Position numbers and translations under genes: made by a program
NCBI RefSeq assembly: GCF_016817355.1
Contig: NZ_JADOTT010000005.1
Span: 124,001 to 188,000, forward strand
From: Maricaulis parjimensis
Lineage (GTDB): Bacteria; Pseudomonadota; Alphaproteobacteria; Caulobacterales; Maricaulaceae
Length of the DNA: 64,000 nucleotides
Direction: 5' to 3'
Notes under the pieces: model-generated
The model's input: the letters and a program-made list of their open reading frames with translations, nothing else
Database searches by the model: none
What the model was told of the DNA's origin: nothing
Shown: one piece after another, positions 36,299-44,583 of the stretch
Numbering within the stretch: position 1 is the first letter of the stretch
Layout of the letters: the number at the start of each line of letters is the position of its first letter

Positions 36299-37486
36299 TT
36301 ACGCCTGCCGTTTCAACAGCTTCTGCGCTTCACCATAGGTCAGCGTGCGCCACACCCATTCCAGGGGACCGAAGCGGAAGAAGTGCAACCAGATCGGTGA
36401 CCAGACCAGTTGCAGGGCCCAGACCAGCAGGACCAGCTTGGCTTGGTCCACCCGTTCCACGGTGCCGAACAGGCCCAGACCCGGCATGCCGACAAAGATG
36501 AAGGTCATGATCAGGCTCTGGGTCAGATAGTTCGTGAAGGCCATCCGTCCCGTCGCCGCGAAGAGCTGCACGATCAGGCTGAACACGCCGATCTTGGAAA
36601 CCAGCATCACGAAACAGGCGTAGCCGAAGGCCAGGACAAGGCTGCCCACATAGGACCAGGCATTGCCGTGTGCCATCGCCCAGCTGTCGAATTCACCGGC
36701 GATCATCGTGTTGGTGGAATTGTCATTCATCCACCAGCCGACGCCCAGGAAGATGACCGACAGGATGGCATAGCGGGCCATCGACCAGCTGGCCGAGAGG
36801 AAGCCGGACTTCATCAGCGCCATGCCGATGAACATCAGCCCCATGGTCCGCGCGCCCAGCATGATCATGCCGGCGACCTGGCCCATTAGGGCAAAGCCGG
36901 CATTCCAGGGCAGGCGATCCAGAAAACCGGCCTGGTAGGCGGCCGTCGTATTGTTGAGCATGTCGGTCATGAAGGCTTCCTGCTCGGCGGAGCCTTCACC
37001 GCCCATCATGGCGCCAGCATAGGTGCCCCCCACCATGACAATGCCGCTCACGGCGATCAGGACCAGACCCCAGATCACCAGGGGCAGGCTGTTCATGCGC
37101 CGGGCCTTCACGGCCAGCATGCCGACCAGGGCATAGGTGACCAGAATATCGCCCCACCAGATGAAATAGGCGTGGATCAGGCCGATCAGGAGCAGCCAGC
37201 GCATGCGCGGATAATGCCGGCCTGTATCCTCGCCCTCGCCAGCCATGAGTATGATGCCGGCTCCGAAAAGCGTGGAGAAAATGGTGATGAATTTGAAGGC
37301 GAAGAATGTGTGTGCCAGCGCCCAGACCGTCAGATTGCCGCCGGTCAGATCCATTTGCAGGGTGGGATTGTCATAGGCGAAGGGCGCCATGGCGAAGCCC
37401 TGCACATTCATCATCAAAATGCCCAGCACGGCGATCCCGCGCAGCGCGTCGATCGACACAAAGCGATCGGTTTTCGGTGCAGCCAT
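36299..37486 (-). CDS. DUF418 multi-pass membrane protein
   Basis: A 395-residue protein with about ten membrane helices. It opens with RFVSIDALRGIAVLGILMMN, the DUF418/YeiB signature, and then FKFITIFSTLFGAGIILM. The C-terminal DUF418 segment reads GRMAFTNYLTQSLIMTFIFV and WSPIWLHFFRFGPLEWVWRT. Related proteins are often compared with acyltransferase-type (OafA/NolL) membrane proteins, and some are linked to export or modification of envelope glycans, but no function is proven. ATG 37486 is chosen over the frame opening at 37789. Confidence 0.9.
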   Translation of the reverse strand: MAAPKTDRFVSIDALRGIAVLGILMMNVQGFAMAPFAYDNPTLQMDLTGGNLTVWALAHTFFAFKFITIFSTLFGAGIILMAGEGEDTGRHYPRMRWLLLIGLIHAYFIWWGDILVTYALVGMLAVKARRMNSLPLVIWGLVLIAVSGIVMVGGTYAGAMMGGEGSAEQEAFMTDMLNNTTAAYQAGFLDRLPWNAGFALMGQVAGMIMLGARTMGLMFIGMALMKSGFLSASWSMARYAILSVIFLGVGWWMNDNSTNTMIAGEFDSWAMAHGNAWSYVGSLVLAFGYACFVMLVSKIGVFSLIVQLFAATGRMAFTNYLTQSLIMTFIFVGMPGLGLFGTVERVDQAKLVLLVWALQLVWSPIWLHFFRFGPLEWVWRTLTYGEAQKLLKRQA

Positions 37487-37640
37487 GTCATCTCCCCCTG
37501 ACCGGTTCGGCGCGCACCCTACAGCGCGAAACGCGGCCTGTCTCGGGGACATCTTGTGTCCGCGTCCCACCCTCTGGCGAAACCGTTTGCGGCACGTCGC
37601 GCCTATGCCAAACTCGTCCTGCGTTTTGAGGAGACTTGCC

Positions 37641-38354
37641 ATGCATCGCCGCACGCTTCTGCTTGCCCTGGCCGGACTGGGCCTGTCGGCCATGCCCGCC
37701 GCCCGTGCCGCGCAATGGGGGCTCAGCGAGAGCCAGGCCAGTGATGGTGTGCGCGCCGCGCTGCGCCAGGCCGCCCGGCTTGCGACCAATCAGCTGGGGC
37801 AGCGCGATGGTTTCTGGGGCGATCCGCAAGTGCGCATTCCTCTGCCCTCACAGATCCGCAGCGCGCAATCCATGCTGCGCCGGGTGGGCATGTCCCAGCA
37901 GCTCGATGATCTGGAATTGTCGATCAATCGCGCGGCCGAGGCCGCCATGCCAGCGGTGCAGACCATCTTCCTCAATGCGGTCCAGTCCATCACTTTGCAG
38001 GACGCGCTGGGGATTGTCCGGGGCGGGGACCGTTCCGCCACCGAATATCTGCAGAACCGGACCTCCGACCAGCTCTACGCCCTGGTCCGTCCGCGCATGG
38101 CGCAAACGCTGGAAAGTTCCGGCGCCTATCGCGCGCTGCGCCCGATCGACCAGCGGATCAATAATCAGGGGGGCTTCCTGGGCGGGCTGATCCGCAGCCG
38201 GTCCTCCGGCCGTTCCCTGTCCGAACAGGTCACCGATGACGCCACGCGGCGCACGCTGAACGGTGTGTTCCACTATGTCGGGGAAGAGGAGGCGGCGATC
38301 CGCCGGAACCCGGTCAACCGGACGACCGATATTCTGCGCCGGGTGTTCGGCTAG
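37641..38354 (+). CDS. DUF4197 exported protein
   Basis: A 237-residue protein with a signal peptide (MHRRTLLLALAGLGLSAMPAARA) and a DUF4197 body: GLSESQASDGVRAALRQAAR, then VRIPLPSQIRSAQSMLRRVG, ELSINRAAEAAMPAVQTIFL, ALGIVRGGDRSATEYLQNRT and NGVFHYVGEEEAAIRRNP. The family is common in Gram-negative bacteria, predicted periplasmic, mostly helical and of unknown function. GGAG precedes ATG 37641. Its stop overlaps the stop region of the convergent antiporter gene. Confidence 0.88.
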   Translation: MHRRTLLLALAGLGLSAMPAARAAQWGLSESQASDGVRAALRQAARLATNQLGQRDGFWGDPQVRIPLPSQIRSAQSMLRRVGMSQQLDDLELSINRAAEAAMPAVQTIFLNAVQSITLQDALGIVRGGDRSATEYLQNRTSDQLYALVRPRMAQTLESSGAYRALRPIDQRINNQGGFLGGLIRSRSSGRSLSEQVTDDATRRTLNGVFHYVGEEEAAIRRNPVNRTTDILRRVFG

Positions 38355-39340
38355 CCCATCACGCCGCGGGCGAGGACCGCGATATAGGCCAGATAGCTTC
38401 CGAACAGCAGCACACCGAACAGGCGGTTGATCGGTTGCTTGGCCAGGATGATGCCCGCTATCGCCACGCTGGCGCCCAGCATGACGAAGAAATCCAGCGT
38501 GAAGAAGCTTTCCGGCACGGGCAGGGTATGACCGGACGCAGCAGCGGCCAGTCCGGTCGCGCCACCCACGGCAAACACGTTGAAAATGTTCGAGCCCAGA
38601 ACATTGCCGATCGCCATCTCGGCCTGGCGGCGGACCGAGGCCATGACGACGGTGGCCAGTTCCGGCAGGGAGGTGCCGAACGCGACAGCGGTCAGGCCGA
38701 TAATGGCTTCATCCACGCCCAGCGTGGCAGCGGCTTCCGTGCCGCCGACGACGATCATCTGGGCCCCGACGGGCAGGGCGACCAGGCCGATCAACACGGT
38801 GATGACGCTTTTGCCCAGGCTTTTGGGCAGGCCGTCCATGTGTTCCAGATCGGTCAGTTCAGCGAGGCTGGGATCATCCTTCTCACGGCCGGCCAGAATG
38901 CCGAGCAGCGCGATATAGCCGATGATCAGGGCGAACAGGATTCCCCCCTCCAGACCGTCGATCTCATGATCGCCCCAGCTGACCACCATCAGGATCATCG
39001 CTGCGACGAGGGCAAAGATCGCATTGCGGCGCACGCCGGGCGTGGTCGTCGCGATGGCGCCGAAAATCGCTGGCAGGCCGAGAATCAGGAGGAAGTTGGC
39101 AATATTGGATCCGACGATATTGCCCATCGCCAGTCCGGGCGCGCCGGACAGGGCCGACTGGATCGAGACCACCAGTTCCGGAGCCGACGTGCCGAAGGCA
39201 ATGATCGTCAGGCCGACCAGAAGCGGCGGCAGTTTCCAGATCCGCGCCAGGGCCGCACCGCCACGCACCAGCAAATCGCCGCCAAACAAGAGGACGACGA
39301 TCCCACCCAGGATGAGGCCGATGAAAACGGGAGCAGCCAT
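38351..39340 (-). CDS. Calcium/sodium antiporter, CaCA family
   Basis: A 329-residue, about ten-helix YrbG-type cation/Ca exchanger. The two inverted alpha-repeats are obvious: GTSAPELVVSIQSALSG with AMGNIVGSNIANFLLILGL, and GTSLPELATVVMASVRRQ with AIGNVLGSNIFNVFAVGG. The glutamates in the two GTS-x-PEL motifs bind the ions. It probably extrudes Ca2+ against Na+ or H+. The ribosome-binding site is weak, and a 26-residue membrane peptide is encoded 24 bases upstream on the same strand, so coupling is possible. Confidence 0.95.
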   Translation of the reverse strand: MAAPVFIGLILGGIVVLLFGGDLLVRGGAALARIWKLPPLLVGLTIIAFGTSAPELVVSIQSALSGAPGLAMGNIVGSNIANFLLILGLPAIFGAIATTTPGVRRNAIFALVAAMILMVVSWGDHEIDGLEGGILFALIIGYIALLGILAGREKDDPSLAELTDLEHMDGLPKSLGKSVITVLIGLVALPVGAQMIVVGGTEAAATLGVDEAIIGLTAVAFGTSLPELATVVMASVRRQAEMAIGNVLGSNIFNVFAVGGATGLAAAASGHTLPVPESFFTLDFFVMLGASVAIAGIILAKQPINRLFGVLLFGSYLAYIAVLARGVMG

Positions 39341-39363
39341 GTCAGGAACCTATGGTTCGCGGA

Positions 39364-39444
39364 CTAGTCGAGGCGGCGGTATTCGATAAGGTTGAGCAGA
39401 CCGAAAATGATGGCGACACCGCCAATGGCAACCAGAGCAAACAT
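39364..39444 (-). CDS. 26-residue membrane peptide ahead of the antiporter
   Basis: A very short gene: MFALVAIGGVAIIFGLLNLI then EYRRLD. One hydrophobic helix (residues 2-20) is followed by a charged end, so a single-pass peptide. The start has an excellent Shine-Dalgarno, GGGAAGG, 6 bases before ATG. The stop is 23 bases before the antiporter start on the same strand, so both share a transcript. I do not recognise a family. It could regulate or accompany the antiporter, or its translation could open the weak antiporter ribosome-binding site. Confidence 0.6.
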   Translation of the reverse strand: MFALVAIGGVAIIFGLLNLIEYRRLD

Positions 39445-39522
39445 GCGAAACCTTCCCACAATGTCGTGTACTGGACCCGTACATAGCGCGCTCGTCCGGC
39501 ACTGGCTAGCGGGGTTTGCGGC

Positions 39523-39990
39523 ATGAACTGGAGGCGGCGCATTGAACCCTTTGTCCGGCCGGTTCTGCAGTCTTGGTGGCGGCAGGTCCGGGGCATGACA
39601 CTCGGTGTCCGCGGGATAGTCCGGCGTGAGGACGGACATGTCGTCCTGGTCAAGCACACCTATGTCCCCGGCTGGCATCTGCCGGGCGGCGGTGTCGAGC
39701 GCGGTGAGCCGGCCCAACTATCGCTGCAGCGCGAGCTTCAGGAAGAGTGCGGCGTCGAACTGACCGGTCCGGCGCGGCTCATGGGGATTTATTCCAATGA
39801 GTCCCGTTTCCGGGGCGACCATGTCCTCGTCTATGTCGCCGAGCACTGGCAGGCCTGCCAGTGCGACAATGATGGCGAGATCGAAGCCGTGGACTGGTTT
39901 GACCCGGATGACTTGCCCGAAGACGTCACGCCTGCCACGCGCCGCCGGCTGGAGGAGTTGGGGTCCGGCGTGTGCTCGCAGACCTGGTGA
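39523..39990 (+). CDS. NUDIX hydrolase
   Basis: A 155-residue NUDIX protein. After a basic N-terminus (MNWRRRIEPFVRPVLQSWWR) comes VVLVKHTYVPGWHLPGGGVE and the Nudix box G-G-G-V-E-R-G-E-P-A-Q-L-S-L-Q-R-E-L-Q-E, continuing E-C-G-V-E-L. All catalytic glutamates are present. The Arg/Trp-rich N-terminal leader resembles one seen in NUDIX proteins acting on nucleoside-diphosphate linked compounds, but the substrate is unknown. It is divergent from the 26-residue peptide/antiporter transcript. Confidence 0.9.
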   Translation: MNWRRRIEPFVRPVLQSWWRQVRGMTLGVRGIVRREDGHVVLVKHTYVPGWHLPGGGVERGEPAQLSLQRELQEECGVELTGPARLMGIYSNESRFRGDHVLVYVAEHWQACQCDNDGEIEAVDWFDPDDLPEDVTPATRRRLEELGSGVCSQTW

Positions 39991-40016
39991 GACGGGAAAA
40001 TTGCGCCCGGCGTGGT

Positions 40017-40081
40017 GCGGTGTACCGGCCCGGTTTCTGGCAAAGCGAGGGTTGTCACCAGAGCCCGAACCGGCACACCGC
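40017..40081. repeat. Imperfect 24-bp inverted repeat (long hairpin)
   Basis: Arms 40017-40040 and 40058-40081 match at 19 of 24 positions around a 17-base loop, with outer GCGGTGT / ACACCGC perfectly paired. It lies between the NUDIX gene and the sensor kinase gene, where it may form an RNA structure or be a remnant of a small palindromic element. It is not followed by a T-tract. Confidence 0.6.
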
Positions 40082-40230
40082 GGGGCGCACGCTGCCGAAA
40101 CTAGGTGTGGCCGGCTGAACCCTGGCTGAAGCAAACCGGCATTTTTTCGCCGCTCATGTGGCGAGATTGCGCGACACGTGCAACAAATTGACTACGATAA
40201 CGGTCAGGTGAGGCCACAGAGTCGAGCGGA

Positions 40231-42558
40231 ATGACTGCCCAGCCGGACAGCGACACCTATTTGCAGAGTGAGGATGGGAGTGTGGAAACACGCTCACCCT
40301 TCCAGCGTTTGGCAGAATCCGATGGCTGGGTCGGCCAGGTGCTGCCCGGTCTCGTTGCTGTCTTTTTCATTGTGATTGTGGCGCTGGCTGTCATGGCCGG
40401 CGAAGGCGCGCTGATGGCTTCGGCACGCTCCACCAATCTGTCGACGCTCGAGGCTGTCCTCTCCAACACGATCCAGCGCTTCCAGGACTGGGCGCAGGAC
40501 CGGGAAAATGATGTCCGTGTCTGGGCCCAGGATGACGGCGTGGTCTCGGCCCTGGAAGAATTGTCCGCCTCGCCGGTCCGCGCCAGTCTGGAAAGCGCGC
40601 CGGCCCAGCAATATCTCCGCGACCGGCTGGGCCCATGGCTGACCGAGTACGGCTATCGCGGTTATCTGCTGATTTCCAACAATGGCACCACGCTTGCGTC
40701 CGTCCGTGATAGCGATCTGGCCGAACCGGCACTGATGCTGGACCTGGTCAATCTGGAGCGTCTGTCGACAGCGGGCGCCCTGCTGACGCGTCCGCACATT
40801 GTCGATCTGGTGACCATCAATCCGGGCGAGGAGAATGGTCAGGTCGACGAGGAAATCCTGATGTACTCGATCGCCGAGGTCCGGCGTGACGGTGAGCGCA
40901 TCGGATATCTCGCCCTGCGTATCGATCCGCATGCCGAATATACGGCCACCTTCCGTGTTGGACGGACCGGCGTGTCCGGCGAAACCTATGCCATTGACCA
41001 GACGGGCCGATTGTTGACCGACACGCGCTATGGCGAGGAATTCGTCAATGCCGGCCTGCTGGCGGAGGGGCACCCCTCCATGCTGCATGTCGAGGTGCGC
41101 GATCCCGGTGTCGATGTCACACGCGGCGCCATCCCCTCGCGTCCTTATGCCCAGTGGCCGCTGACGGTTGCCGCACGCAGCGTGATCGAAGAGGGGCGGG
41201 GGCACAATCTGCGGGGCTATCGTGATGGCCGCGGTGTGCTCGTCATGGGCGCGTGGCGATGGGATGATGTGCGCGATATCGGGGTGATTACCGAGATCGA
41301 TGTGATCGACGCGCTGGCCGGTGCCAATCAGGCCCGGGCCGTGCTGCGGGTCTTCGCCGTGGCGATGGCCCTGTCCTTCATCCTGCTGGCCGTCCTGTTC
41401 AGCGCCCACCGAACGATCACCCGAAGACGGGCCCAGGTCACGGCCGCGGCAAACCAGCGTCTGTCCCAGATCCTGATGACGGCCGCGGAAGGCATTTACG
41501 GCATTGACGGCAATGGCACGATTACCTTCATCAATCCGCGGGCCTGCCAGATGCTCGGCTATGCGGAGCATGAGCTGATCGGCAAGGACATGCATGCCAC
41601 CGTGCATCATTCCCGCCGTGACGGTTCGATTTATCCGCGCGAGGAATGCGGTATCCACTATCCCGGCCTGCCCGGTGAATCGGCGGATGGGGATGTTTTC
41701 TGGACGAAGGCCGGCCAGCCCATTCCGATCGAATCGGCGTCTTCGCCGCTGGACCCGACGGACAAGAGCAAGGGCGCGGTGATCACCTTCCGGGACATCA
41801 CCAATCGCAAGCGCGACGAGCTGGCCCTGCGGCGCTACGCCCAGGAGCTCAAACGCTCCAACTCCGAACTCCAGGAATTCGCCTATGCGGCCTCGCATGA
41901 CCTGCAGGAACCGCTGCGGAAGATCCAGGCCTTCGGTGAGCGTCTGAACAACAAGTGCTATGATGCTCTGGATGATACCGGCCGGCACTATCTGGAACGC
42001 ATGGTGGATGCCGCGACCCGCATGCGCCGGCTGATCGATGACCTGCTGAGCTATTCGCGGGTGAATTCCAAGACCACCTCTTTCCTGCCGGTAGAGCTGT
42101 CGACCGTGATTGCCGACGTCCTCTCCGACCTGGAGCCGCGCATCACGGCGGAAGAGGCCAGCATCCGCGTCGGCGAGCTTCCGGCCATCGAGGCGGATCC
42201 GGGCCAGATGCACCAGCTCTTCCTCAACCTGATCGCCAATTCGCTGAAATTCCGCCGTCCCGGCGTCAGTCCGTCCATCTCCATTGAGGGCAGTGTTGAA
42301 GTGGGCGAGAGCGGCGCCATGGCCCGTATCGCTGTCGCCGACAATGGCGTTGGTTTTGAGCCGCGTCATGCCGAGCGGATCTTCGGCATGTTTGAACGCC
42401 TGCACGGGCGCGACGAGTTTGACGGTACCGGGGTGGGCCTGGCCACCTGCCGCAAGATCGCAGAACGCCATGCCGGCGAACTGACGGCTTGGGGTGAGCC
42501 CGATGCGGGCGCCGTCTTCACCCTGCTCCTGCCCGTGCGGCAAGGCAGTGTTACCTGA
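40231..42558 (+). CDS. Membrane sensor histidine kinase with Cache-like and PAS domains
   Basis: A 775-residue kinase. Helix 1 spans residues about 35-56; a large periplasmic region, about 57-370 and Cache-like (VGRTGVSGETYAIDQTGRLL), is followed by helix 2 (about 372-392). Then come a PAS domain (ILMTAAEGIYGIDGNGTITF), a HisKA box with H556 (YAASHDLQEPLRKIQAFGER) and a phytochrome-type ATPase domain (NLIANSLKFR, ADNGVGFEP, GTGVGLATC). HDLQEPLRKI is the mark of the phytochrome-like kinase subclass, which usually works with small Rcp1-type regulators such as the one encoded two genes downstream. The PAS domain has no visible cofactor-binding Cys. Confidence 0.93.
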   Translation: MTAQPDSDTYLQSEDGSVETRSPFQRLAESDGWVGQVLPGLVAVFFIVIVALAVMAGEGALMASARSTNLSTLEAVLSNTIQRFQDWAQDRENDVRVWAQDDGVVSALEELSASPVRASLESAPAQQYLRDRLGPWLTEYGYRGYLLISNNGTTLASVRDSDLAEPALMLDLVNLERLSTAGALLTRPHIVDLVTINPGEENGQVDEEILMYSIAEVRRDGERIGYLALRIDPHAEYTATFRVGRTGVSGETYAIDQTGRLLTDTRYGEEFVNAGLLAEGHPSMLHVEVRDPGVDVTRGAIPSRPYAQWPLTVAARSVIEEGRGHNLRGYRDGRGVLVMGAWRWDDVRDIGVITEIDVIDALAGANQARAVLRVFAVAMALSFILLAVLFSAHRTITRRRAQVTAAANQRLSQILMTAAEGIYGIDGNGTITFINPRACQMLGYAEHELIGKDMHATVHHSRRDGSIYPREECGIHYPGLPGESADGDVFWTKAGQPIPIESASSPLDPTDKSKGAVITFRDITNRKRDELALRRYAQELKRSNSELQEFAYAASHDLQEPLRKIQAFGERLNNKCYDALDDTGRHYLERMVDAATRMRRLIDDLLSYSRVNSKTTSFLPVELSTVIADVLSDLEPRITAEEASIRVGELPAIEADPGQMHQLFLNLIANSLKFRRPGVSPSISIEGSVEVGESGAMARIAVADNGVGFEPRHAERIFGMFERLHGRDEFDGTGVGLATCRKIAERHAGELTAWGEPDAGAVFTLLLPVRQGSVT

Positions 42559-42564
42559 TAGAGG

Positions 42565-42586
42565 CCGGCCGCCCTTTCGCGGCCGG
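42565..42586 (+). other. Intercistronic hairpin between two kinase genes
   Basis: An 8-bp perfect GC stem, CCGGCCGC / GCGGCCGG with a 6-nt loop, lies in the 38-base gap between the kinase genes and is followed by AAAA rather than T. It may tune mRNA stability or lower expression of the second kinase. Confidence 0.5.
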
Positions 42587-42596
42587 AAAACCGCGA

Positions 42597-43517
42597 ATGT
42601 CCGACGCTCCGCCCGAATTGCCTGCCTGGCGCGCCCGGCTGGTCCCGATCCTGTCGGGGGTCGGGCTGGCCGTTATGCTGGGCGCAGGGCTTCCATGGGC
42701 GTGGGGCAATGTGCCGGCGCTGGCAGGCATAGGCCTTGTTTCATCGCTTCTGGCAGCGATCCTTGTCATCGCCTGGCGAGAGCAGGACGCCCGCGAGAAC
42801 CAGCTGCGCCGTCTCCAGCGTGAAAATGCGGACCTGTCAGAATTCGTCTCGGTGACGACGCATGATCTGCATGAGCCCTTGCGCAAGATTGAAATGTTCG
42901 GACAGCGCCTTCTGGACAGTCTCGGGCCCGTGCCGGATGAAAAACAAGCGCGCTATCTGGAGCGGATGACCGACGGGGCGACCCGTTTGCGTGACTTGCT
43001 GGACAAGCTGAAAACCCATGCCCGTATTCGTGATGACCTGACCCGGACCGGTCCGGTGGCACTGGATGACATCCTCGCCCGTATTGCACAGGATCGTGTC
43101 CAACAGCCCCATAGCATCACGGTGGAGCCTTTGCCGACGGTTGAGGCAGACCCGGACCAGATGCGCATTCTGTTCGAAAACCTGATCGATAATGCCTTGA
43201 AATATCGGCAGTCGGACGCGAATGTGGATATTCGAATCTCTGTCCGGTCAGAGGCGGATACCACGGGTGGGCTAGCCGTGATCGAAGTCAGCGACACCGG
43301 GATCGGTTTTGACAACCGCTATTCCGAGCGCATTTTCGGTCTGCTGGATCGCCTGCACTCCCGGGATGCCTATCCCGGTTCCGGTGTCGGCCTTGCGACC
43401 TGCCGCAAGATTGTCGAGCGGCATGGCGGGGGCATCACTGCCCGCGGCGAGGAAGGAAAAGGTGCCTGCTTCACCTTGATCTTGCCGCGACATCGGGCGA
43501 ATCTGGAAGAGACATGA
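42597..43517 (+). CDS. Short membrane histidine kinase
   Basis: A 306-residue kinase without a sensor domain. Two membrane helices (about residues 16-34 and 42-60) are separated by about 8 residues, then comes a short coiled linker, the HisKA box with H89 (VTTHDLHEPLRKIEMFGQRL), and the ATPase domain (ENLIDNALKYR, SDTGIGFDN, GSGVGLATC). The kinase core closely resembles that of the preceding large kinase, so the pair probably arose by duplication. With no input domain it may heterodimerise with, or be regulated by, its neighbour. A response regulator gene follows. Confidence 0.92.
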   Translation: MSDAPPELPAWRARLVPILSGVGLAVMLGAGLPWAWGNVPALAGIGLVSSLLAAILVIAWREQDARENQLRRLQRENADLSEFVSVTTHDLHEPLRKIEMFGQRLLDSLGPVPDEKQARYLERMTDGATRLRDLLDKLKTHARIRDDLTRTGPVALDDILARIAQDRVQQPHSITVEPLPTVEADPDQMRILFENLIDNALKYRQSDANVDIRISVRSEADTTGGLAVIEVSDTGIGFDNRYSERIFGLLDRLHSRDAYPGSGVGLATCRKIVERHGGGITARGEEGKGACFTLILPRHRANLEET

Positions 43518-43555
43518 CCCGTGATTGACGGGTTCAGCAGGACGGGGCCTAAAAC

Positions 43556-44032
43556 ATGAGCCAGGAAAACCGGCTTTTCACCATTCTGATGGTCGATGAC
43601 GATCCGGATGATCGACTGCTCTTTAAAGAGGCCTGCGAGGAAGTCCGTCTCCGCAATCCGCTCGAATTCCTCGAGAATGGCGAGCAGTTGGTCGACTATC
43701 TGCGCCGCAAGGGCCCCTATGCCAGTCTTGAAGGGGCACCCTATCCGGGCATCATCCTGCTCGATCTCAACATGCCGTTGAAGGATGGCCGCGAGGCTCT
43801 TGAAGAGATCAAGAATGACGCCGAACTGCGTCATATCCCGATCATCGTCCTGACCACATCCAAGGATGAGGATGACATCCTGTCGAGCTACGGGCTCGGA
43901 GCCTCGTCCTACATCGTCAAGCCGATCTCGCTGGACCGGCTGATGCGCGTGGTCAATTCGATCGGTGAATACTGGGTCCAGATCGTTGAAGTGCCGCAAA
44001 GCGAAAACGGCGACGGTGATCTCGAGGACTGA
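43556..44032 (+). CDS. Single-domain response regulator, Rcp1-like
   Basis: A 158-residue stand-alone receiver. The acidic pair is in MVDDDPDD (about residues 13-18), the phospho-acceptor is D70 in IILLDLNMPLKDG, and TT then K appear in IIVLTTSKDEDD and YIVKPISLDRL. Insertion of RRKGPYASLEGAPYPG before the acceptor strand is typical of Rcp1-type partners of phytochrome-class kinases. It has no output domain, so it acts through protein-protein contact or phosphorelay. It is the third gene of the two-kinase module. Confidence 0.93.
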   Translation: MSQENRLFTILMVDDDPDDRLLFKEACEEVRLRNPLEFLENGEQLVDYLRRKGPYASLEGAPYPGIILLDLNMPLKDGREALEEIKNDAELRHIPIIVLTTSKDEDDILSSYGLGASSYIVKPISLDRLMRVVNSIGEYWVQIVEVPQSENGDGDLED

Positions 44033-44124
44033 CCGGCATTTCCCCTGACAAGGGAATGCGCTAGTCTGGTTTTCGCGCAAGGGGGCGCGATGGCCGGATT
44101 GGCCATTCATGCGGGGAGGAACCC

Positions 44125-44463
44125 ATGAAACATCTCGTACTGACGGGCTCGCTTTTGCTTGCCCTGTCTTCGCCTGTCTGGGCCGATGGTATGGACAACG
44201 CGGTTGGTCACACCGTTCGCGTCACTGTCGGGGATCAGTATTTCGACGCCTGGTTTGCCGAGGATGGCAGCTATTCCGACAGTCGCGGAATTGCCGGAAC
44301 CTGGAGCCATGATGGCGAACTCTGCATTCACGTGCAGACCGAACAGGGCCCGTCTTCGGAGTGCGGCCCCTGGAATTCCGACCTGGCGGCCGGTGAATCC
44401 TGGTCGACCACGGGCTGGTCTCCCGATGGCAGCTCGGTGACGGTCGAGATTATCGGCCACTGA
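44125..44463 (+). CDS. Small exported protein of unknown function
   Basis: A 112-residue protein with a signal peptide (MKHLVLTGSLLLALSSPVWA, cleavage WA-DG). The mature part has two cysteines, in ELCIHVQ and SECGPW, that may form one disulfide, and a repeated Trp/Gly pattern (AWFAEDGSYSDSRGIAGTWS). It reads as a small beta-rich periplasmic domain. I do not recognise a named family. It has a good ribosome-binding site (GGGGAGGA) and is followed by a stem-loop. Confidence 0.7.
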   Translation: MKHLVLTGSLLLALSSPVWADGMDNAVGHTVRVTVGDQYFDAWFAEDGSYSDSRGIAGTWSHDGELCIHVQTEQGPSSECGPWNSDLAAGESWSTTGWSPDGSSVTVEIIGH

Positions 44464-44473
44464 TGTGTCAGGC

Positions 44474-44500
44474 GCCGGAGGCGTGAAGAACGCCTCCGGC
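44474..44500 (+). terminator. Stem-loop after the small exported protein gene
   Basis: A perfect 11-bp stem, GCCGGAGGCGT / ACGCCTCCGGC with a GAAGA loop, begins 11 bases past the stop. No T-run follows, but the stem is strong enough to mark the transcript end. Confidence 0.6.
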
Positions 44501-44583
44501 TCGCCTTGCGCGCGATCTGCCGCGACTCTGACATGATTTGCCGCTAGGCTACCCGTCATCGCGTGTGCGATCTGGGGGAAGTC

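Noticed and set aside
40294-42543. 749-residue minus-strand open frame
   Set aside because: Covers the sensor kinase exactly on the opposite strand; typical high-GC antisense frame without signal or motif.
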